DNA from: DATFVJ01 sp963851085
GTDB lineage: Bacteria > Actinomycetota > Actinomycetes > Streptosporangiales > Streptosporangiaceae
Direction: 5' to 3'
Length of the DNA: 64,000 bases
NCBI GenBank assembly: GCA_963851085.1
Contig: CAWKNX010000005.1
Coordinates: 1-64,000, forward strand
Shown here: positions 59,388 through 64,000 of the stretch, piece by piece
Position numbering within the stretch: the stretch's first letter is position 1
Layout of the letters: each line of letters begins with the position of its first letter
The notes under the pieces: generated by a model
Told to the model about the DNA's origin: nothing
What the model saw: only the letters and a program-made list of their open reading frames with translations
Database searches by the model: none
Made by a program: the position numbers and the translations under genes

Positions 59388-60095
59388 ATGGCAGAACGTT
59401 CCGGCGTGCGTGCGCGTGAGCTCAACGAGCTGATCAGGTACACGATGTGGTCGGTCTTCCGCGTCGCGGACCGCGGAGGGCTGGGCGACAAGACTCGCAT
59501 CAATGGCGCATCAGAGGTGGCCGCCGTGCTTGACGAGGCGGCGGGAAAGGACGTGGTGACGCGGGGCTGCTACGACTTGCAGGGCATGCGCGGCGACGCC
59601 GATTACATGTTCTGGTGGGTGGCGCCGTCACCGGACGATCTCCAGGAGGTCTACGCCAGGGTCCGCCGGACCATGCTCGGCCGCGCGAGCGAGCCCGTCT
59701 GGTCCGCGATGGCGCTGCACCGCCCGGCGGAGTTCAACAAGGGCCACATCCCCGCGTTCCTCGCCGACGAGGAGCCTCGCGCCTACGTGTCCGTCTACCC
59801 GTTCGTGCGGTCCTACGAGTGGTACCTGCTCCCGCCCGAGGACCGCCGCGCGCTTCTCGCCGAGCACGGCAGGATGGCACGCGAGTACCCCGACGTGCGC
59901 GCCAACACCGTCGCGTGTTTTGCCCTGAACGACTACGAGTGGATGCTTGCCTTCGAGGCCGACGAACTGCATCGTATCGTCGACCTCATGCGCCACCTGC
60001 GCGGCTCGGAGGCACGCAGGCACACCCGCGTCGAGATCCCGTTCTACGCCGGCCGCCGCAAGCCGCTCACCGAACTGGTCGCGGCGCTGCCATAA
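59388..60095 (+). CDS. hemQ: Coproheme decarboxylase (HemQ/ChdC)
   Basis: Last step of the coproporphyrin-dependent haem pathway: decarboxylates coproheme to haem b using peroxide. Chlorite-dismutase family, 235 residues. ELNELIRYTMWSVFRV near the N-terminus; YVSVYPFVRSYEWYLLP contains the tyrosine that I take as the catalytic one; ALNDYEWMLAFEADELHRIV near the end. ATG 59388 is preferred over ATG 59370: GAGGGAGAATGA lies just upstream and the preceding gene ends at 59383. Together with hemE and the HemY-like oxidase it defines the Gram-positive type of haem synthesis. Confidence 0.95.
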   Translation: MAERSGVRARELNELIRYTMWSVFRVADRGGLGDKTRINGASEVAAVLDEAAGKDVVTRGCYDLQGMRGDADYMFWWVAPSPDDLQEVYARVRRTMLGRASEPVWSAMALHRPAEFNKGHIPAFLADEEPRAYVSVYPFVRSYEWYLLPPEDRRALLAEHGRMAREYPDVRANTVACFALNDYEWMLAFEADELHRIVDLMRHLRGSEARRHTRVEIPFYAGRRKPLTELVAALP

Positions 60096-60145
60096 CTGAT
60101 CCTTAACGGCTGCCGCGGATGCGGCATCCGCTGGTGCGGGGGGAT

Positions 60146-60166
60146 CCCGGGGGGTTGCCCCCCGGG
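60146..60166 (+). terminator. GC hairpin after hemQ
   Basis: Perfect stem CCCGGGGGG-TTG-CCCCCCGGG, 50 bp after the hemQ stop. Its twin with an ACG loop lies upstream of ssnA (26664-26686). The flanking TTAACGGCTGCCGC occurs twice, at about 60104 and 60179, so the hairpin sits between direct repeats. The rest of the gap to 60393 contains a less GC-rich patch (60246-60360) and no gene I can support. Confidence 0.6.
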
Positions 60167-60393
60167 GGCGACACAGTCTTAACGGCTGCCGCAGGCTGGC
60201 CGCCAGGAAGATGCAGCCCGCAACGGCGAACAGAACATCCGTTCGTGTCAATTGTGATGCTGTCCGACCCTATCCGGCCGACTACTCATTGCAAAAGTTT
60301 TGGCAGTGATGTATCCGATTCGGCGGCGGGCGCGTCTATGAAGACGCAACGATGTGCAACGTGAATCCCCGCCACGAACGACTTGGACCTGCC

Positions 60394-60678
60394 ATGGCAA
60401 GGAACCGGATCGCGCAGACGAGTGCCCGCGGCATGCGGCCAGCAACCGGCAGAAGCGTGGCAGGCACGCTCACGGTCGCCGCCGGCTACGGGCTGGCGAT
60501 CTCGGCGCTGCCCGTGCTCACCGTCCAGCGGATGTTCGGGACAACAGACGCGGGCGGGCGGCTGGCGGTCCTCGGCGTGACGGTTGCCGCACTCGTCGGT
60601 GCGGCGGCGGTGATGTGCGCGCGCAGGTCCTGGCAGCGCCGTCGCCCCGGCCGTGGGGGTAACGCGCGGGCCACCTAA
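60394..60678 (+). CDS. Small membrane protein, unknown
   Basis: About 94 residues with two hydrophobic segments (AGTLTVAAGYGLAISALPVL and AVLGVTVAALVGAAAVMC) and a basic C-terminus (RRSWQRRRPGRGG). I do not recognise it. ATG 60394 is a guess without a clear ribosome-binding site; ATG 60352 adds 14 residues. The membrane-like pattern with positive-inside ends favours a real gene over chance. Confidence 0.5.
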   Translation: MARNRIAQTSARGMRPATGRSVAGTLTVAAGYGLAISALPVLTVQRMFGTTDAGGRLAVLGVTVAALVGAAAVMCARRSWQRRRPGRGGNARAT

Positions 60679-60751
60679 CGGGCCACGCAACGGCCCCATG
60701 TAACGACGCAGACGCGGCACGAGCGAAGCGGCTTACCCGTACGGTGAGGGA

Positions 60752-61804
60752 ATGAGCAGCACGCGACAGGAAGCGCCGCTGATGCTAAGTGTGGATGACC
60801 GGACCGTACGAGTCACCAACCCGGGCAAGCTGATGTTCCCTGACGCCGGGCTGACCAAGCGCGACCTCGTCTCCTACTACCTGTCGGTGGGGGATGGCCT
60901 GCTCAGGGCGCTGCACGAGCGCCCGACGACGCTGCGAAGGTTCCCTGAGGGACTTGCCGGTGAGGCTTTCTTCGCCAAGCGTGTCCCCAAGGGCGCGCCG
61001 GACTGGGTTCAGACGGTGCAGATCACTTTCCCGAGCGGCCGGACGGCGGACGAGATCTGCCCCACCGAGGTGGCGGTGCTCGCGTGGGCGGCGAATCTCG
61101 GCACCATTGAATTCCACCCCTGGCCGGTGCGACGGTCCGATGTCGATCACCCGGACGAGCTGCGTATTGACCTCGATCCACAACCGGGCACCGGGTTCGA
61201 GGATGCGTGCGCCGTGGCGGTCGAGGCACGGGCACTGCTCAGCGAGTGCGGCATGACCTGCTACCCAAAGACCTCGGGCGGCCGCGGGGTGCACCTGCTG
61301 GTCAGAATCGAGCCGCGGTGGACGTTCGTGGAGGCCAGGCGGGCCGTCATCGCGTTCGCGCGCGAGCTGGAAAGACGCCAGCCGAGGCTGGTCACGACAA
61401 GCTGGTGGAAGGAAGATCGCGGCGAACGCGTGTTCGTGGACTTCAACCAGATGGCGCGGGACCGCACGGTCGCGGCGGCGTACTCGGTCCGCGCCAATCC
61501 CCGCGCCACGGTATCGGCCCCGCTGAGCTGGGGCGAACTCGGCGGCGCTGACAGGGTCGCGCCCGAGGACTTCACGGTCACGGCCATGCCATCCCGTTTC
61601 GCCGACGTCGGTGACCTGCTCGCGCCGATGGACGAAGTGGCTCACCGGCTGGATACCCTGCTCGAGATGTCCGCGCGCGACCAGCGCGACCACGGCCTGG
61701 GGGACATGCCGTACCCACCGGAGTACCCCAAGATGCCGGGGGAGCCGCCCCGGGTGCAGCCCAGCCGTGCACGGCCTTCCACCAGCGGAAACAACCGTGG
61801 CTAA
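60752..61804 (+). CDS. LigD-type polymerase/primase domain protein
   Basis: Stand-alone polymerase domain of the bacterial end-joining system, 350 residues, that fills in or extends broken DNA ends with nucleotides. Catalytic acids are in LRIDLDPQPG (D140 and D142); KTSGGRGVHLLV and FVDFNQMARDRTVAAAYSVR (third acid) follow, all typical of LigD/Prim-Pol proteins. Actinomycetes often have polymerase, ligase and nuclease parts as separate genes; no Ku or ligase gene lies in the window. ATG 60752 follows GAGGGA. Confidence 0.92.
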   Translation: MSSTRQEAPLMLSVDDRTVRVTNPGKLMFPDAGLTKRDLVSYYLSVGDGLLRALHERPTTLRRFPEGLAGEAFFAKRVPKGAPDWVQTVQITFPSGRTADEICPTEVAVLAWAANLGTIEFHPWPVRRSDVDHPDELRIDLDPQPGTGFEDACAVAVEARALLSECGMTCYPKTSGGRGVHLLVRIEPRWTFVEARRAVIAFARELERRQPRLVTTSWWKEDRGERVFVDFNQMARDRTVAAAYSVRANPRATVSAPLSWGELGGADRVAPEDFTVTAMPSRFADVGDLLAPMDEVAHRLDTLLEMSARDQRDHGLGDMPYPPEYPKMPGEPPRVQPSRARPSTSGNNRG

Positions 61805-61852
61805 GCCGGCAGATCCTAGCTACAGCGCTCACTCGCCAGATGTGATTCAGAC

Positions 61853-62026
61853 ATGAATGCCGTGCGAATCCGGCAGGGGGAAGCAGCGACAGAGACAGCG
61901 GGCCCGGCAGCCGAAGTCGCGTCGCTCGACGCAACGGCTCAAGCGGAACTGGTGCGGCGCGGTGAAGTAACGGGGGCGGAGCTGGCCGAGTGGGCGATTG
62001 AGCGGATCGAGAGGCTGAACCCTGCA
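61853..62026 (+). pseudogene. N-terminal stump of an amidase
   Basis: LDATAQAELVRRGEVTGAEL, then AEWAIERIERLNPA, is the standard start of amidase-signature enzymes (family members continue with LNAVV and, later, the GSSGG and Ser-Ser-Lys motifs). After LNPA the frame runs into unrelated sequence and stops at 62119 without any catalytic motif. So only about 60 residues of an original 450 or more remain. Probably left by a deletion; the flanking gene on the other side runs the opposite way. Confidence 0.6.
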
Positions 62027-62214
62027 CGCACCGGCGCTGGCCGCGCGCGTTCCGCGCGACGCGTATTCGGCTTGCTTGCCGGACCTATGCTTGCGAGCTG
62101 TGACGGTCCCGGCAATTGACTCGCGGTCTGACCAGTTCCAGGCGTTTTACAGAGCGCTCCCAAGGGGGTGCAACGTTGCTTCCGTACAGATGTTTGCACC
62201 GAGCGCGGATTCTG

Positions 62215-63807
62215 TTAAGCCCGGATGGAGGTGTCCTTTATGAGCTTGTCGAAGATCACGTCGCGGTCCAGTCCGCCGGCGGCCATTCGCGTCGCCTGCT
62301 CCGCTATCTCTGGAGGGTCACCTGTCCACAACTGGTCGACGAGCGTTCGGTAGGACGCCCACCGGTCGCGCGGGATCCGTCGTTCGCCTAGCCAGAGGTC
62401 GGTGATGCGGGAACGGCCATCGGGGTTGGCAGGGTCGAGTGTTTCGGCGCCCTCCGCCCGCTCGCGGGGTAGGGGCACAGCGAGGTACCGCCGCCGCAGC
62501 ACTTCCTCGGACAAGGTGTCGTCGCAGATAACGTGGTCGGGCAGATCTTCCGCGTACCGGCGCTCAGGTGCCCGGTTCGCTTCGGCCAGGCGCGCACCGA
62601 AGTCGCGGAGGTCGTCCTCGAGTTCGGCGAGGAGGCGGCGGCGCAGGCGCTTCGGGAGGTCGCACCGGCCGGCGGCCCAGCGTGCCCACGCCCGCATCGC
62701 CTGCGACACGTCATCGGCCACCCTGGTCGGCAGGACCACACTTGTCGGCAGCACGTCCCGGACGAGCCTCCGGAAAAGGAGGGGCCCGGGCGGCAACGGG
62801 TCACGGCCCAGATGGTTCACGCAGATCATGACAAGGTCTCGTGGCAGGGAGCGGGCCACCGGGCTGGTCAGTTCCTGGCCTTCCGGCGAGGCGAGGAAGT
62901 CCACGACGAGGCGCTCCAGCGCCTGTGCTGGCCAGCGGTCCGCAGCGGTCTGGGCGCTCCCGGACGGCTCAGCCCGCGACCTGGGGTCCGCGGCGGCAAG
63001 CGCCTCGGCGCGCTGCCCCGCCAGGCCGACCAGCCCACACGAACTCTGGAAGTCCCCGGACTGCCGATCCGACCACGGCATCGGGCCGTGCCGCAGGAAA
63101 GCATCGACTCCGACCCGCAGTGCTCCAGCCGCCTCTGCCGGGGGAATCTCCCGGAGGTCGGCGCCCAGCCGGCGAGCCCACCGGGCGATGGCGGCGGTCT
63201 CCCCCGCGTCGCTGTCGTCCAGGTACACCGCGCTCAGGGAGGACACTGCGCCATGCCAGGCCAGGTCGCGCAGGACCATCAGAGCATGGCGGTCCGCCCC
63301 GCCGGGATAGCTGAACTCGCACATGAGCGACGTGGATTCCCCAAACGGGTCGGTGACCATCCAGCACCTGCCCGGTACCACCTGGCCCAGTTCACCGGCC
63401 CACGCGGGCACGGCACCCCCGGCCGCGTCCGCGAGCCGCCGGGCGTGATCCCGCACTTCGGGCGCCCCGACGACAGCGAGTGCGTGCAGGGCGCTGGCGG
63501 CGCCTGCCCGCCGGCACGCGGCCACTGCGTCGCAGATGTCAAGGCACGCGTCACGGTACCGCGCGCCGATAAGCCCGACCTGGAGCAGGACACCGGTCAC
63601 CGCGCTCGCCATAGCCTCAGCGTCGTATGCGCAGGCCACCCGGTCCCGGTCGGTGAGCGTGCTCACGAGCTTCGCGGCCACTCCGTCGGCGTCCTGGGCC
63701 GTGAGTACCCGGAGCGGGAGAACCTGCCGCGCCCGGATCTTCTGTGCTCCGGCTTGCCGCGCCTGCTGCGCGCGGCCCTTCTTCCGGCCTTTGCTTCTTG
63801 GGCTCAC
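62215..63807 (-). CDS. Uncharacterised protein, about 530 residues
   Basis: I do not recognise this protein. It starts with a basic stretch (SPRSKGRKKGRAQQARQ), then an Ala-rich helical region, PFGESTSLMCEFSYPGGADRHALMVL (about 160-185) and YLDDSDAGE (about 205). The C-terminal half is Arg-rich and helical (LLAELEDDLRDFGARLAEAN) and ends with GLDRDVIFDKLIKDTSI. No membrane segment, no clear enzyme motif. GTG 63807 is a guess; the frame stays open to 63861. Codon use and GC match the neighbours, and the length of the frame with a plausible protein composition supports a real gene. Confidence 0.65.
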   Translation of the reverse strand: MSPRSKGRKKGRAQQARQAGAQKIRARQVLPLRVLTAQDADGVAAKLVSTLTDRDRVACAYDAEAMASAVTGVLLQVGLIGARYRDACLDICDAVAACRRAGAASALHALAVVGAPEVRDHARRLADAAGGAVPAWAGELGQVVPGRCWMVTDPFGESTSLMCEFSYPGGADRHALMVLRDLAWHGAVSSLSAVYLDDSDAGETAAIARWARRLGADLREIPPAEAAGALRVGVDAFLRHGPMPWSDRQSGDFQSSCGLVGLAGQRAEALAAADPRSRAEPSGSAQTAADRWPAQALERLVVDFLASPEGQELTSPVARSLPRDLVMICVNHLGRDPLPPGPLLFRRLVRDVLPTSVVLPTRVADDVSQAMRAWARWAAGRCDLPKRLRRRLLAELEDDLRDFGARLAEANRAPERRYAEDLPDHVICDDTLSEEVLRRRYLAVPLPRERAEGAETLDPANPDGRSRITDLWLGERRIPRDRWASYRTLVDQLWTGDPPEIAEQATRMAAGGLDRDVIFDKLIKDTSIRA

Positions 63808-63938
63808 CGGACGAGGATGCCACACCCAGCCGCCTGTGCAGTCCCGGATCTTGACCCGCACAAGATCGTGGCAGCATGCCGGGGGGCGCAGATCGAAGTC
63901 ACCGGGACCGGGCTGGCGAAGCCGTGGATGGTCAGCGA

Positions 63939-64000
63939 GTGAGCGTCCACGCGCTGGGCACGGACCTGGCGCGCAGCGAGAGGGATGAGCTGGCTCAGCT
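63939..64000 (+). CDS. Possible start of a gene cut by the window end
   Basis: From GTG 63939 an open frame reads SVHALGTDLARSERDELAQL to the edge, a plausible helical N-terminus. It is divergent from the preceding gene. Too short to identify; included only so the reader knows something may begin here. Confidence 0.25.
   Translation, partial: MSVHALGTDLARSERDELAQ

Noticed and set aside
62533..63942. A 469-residue plus-strand frame opposite the unknown protein
   Set aside because: Both strands are open. The minus-strand product has a more protein-like composition with regular helical segments; the plus-strand one is Arg/Pro/His-rich.

Overview
The window is very GC-rich with dense gene packing, many GTG or TTG starts and 4-bp start/stop overlaps. 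It carries coproheme-type haem genes (hemE, a HemY-like oxidase, hemQ), a DUF3000 gene beside an RNase D gene, FprA next to dxs, an LLM-class (F420/FMN-type) oxidoreductase and a stand-alone LigD-type polymerase. Together these point to an actinomycete (Streptomyces/Streptosporangiales-like); I cannot name the species. No tRNA, rRNA, CRISPR array or insertion sequence was seen.

Layout. 0-1 kb: the remains of a CynX-like MFS transporter, interrupted by about 200 bp holding a 24-base G run. 1.2-6.1 kb: a very large sensor/STAND protein (CRP-like cNMP domain + HTH, class III cyclase-like domain, NB-ARC ATPase, about 12 kinesin-light-chain-type TPRs) split by one frameshift. 6.2-11.6 kb, minus strand: secreted phosphoesterase, membrane diguanylate cyclase, a 10-copy 80/93-bp tandem array and an MFS exporter. 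12-15.4 kb: dxs-fprA operon. 15.7-39.3 kb: a purine-catabolism supercluster of two convergent operons. The plus-strand one has a three-subunit xanthine dehydrogenase and an 8-oxoguanine-deaminase-like amidohydrolase. The minus-strand one runs adenine deaminase, BMP lipoprotein, ABC ATPase, two permeases, two PLP enzymes, XdhD-type dehydrogenase, SsnA, LLM oxidoreductase, two carbamoyltransferases and carbamate kinase. The inferred logic is nucleoside uptake, deamination and hydroxylation of purines, ring breakdown, and recovery of ATP from carbamoyl phosphate. 39.7-42.8 kb: polyphosphate kinase and a NUDIX + histidine-phosphatase gene, both badly frameshifted. 43-48 kb: zinc alcohol dehydrogenase, trypsin-like lipoprotein, DUF3000, RNase D and a small zinc-ribbon protein. 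48-60 kb: haem genes split by about 8.5 kb holding DUF4349, two CtaG-family membrane proteins, an Sco1 fusion and a lipoprotein. 60-64 kb: small membrane protein, LigD polymerase domain, an amidase remnant and an unrecognised 530-residue protein.

Two general properties stand out. First, single-base indels are very uneven. About 20 kb (12.0-32.4 kb) shows none, while 32.5-37.4 and 39.7-42.8 kb have one every 100-300 bases. They are mostly insertions outside homopolymers and the protein sequence between them is intact, so uncorrected long-read errors are more likely than true decay. Second, the gaps are rich in short tandem repeats (15-19 bp, and 80/93 bp) and in two families of repeated hairpins. 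One hairpin family occupies three of the six convergent gaps.
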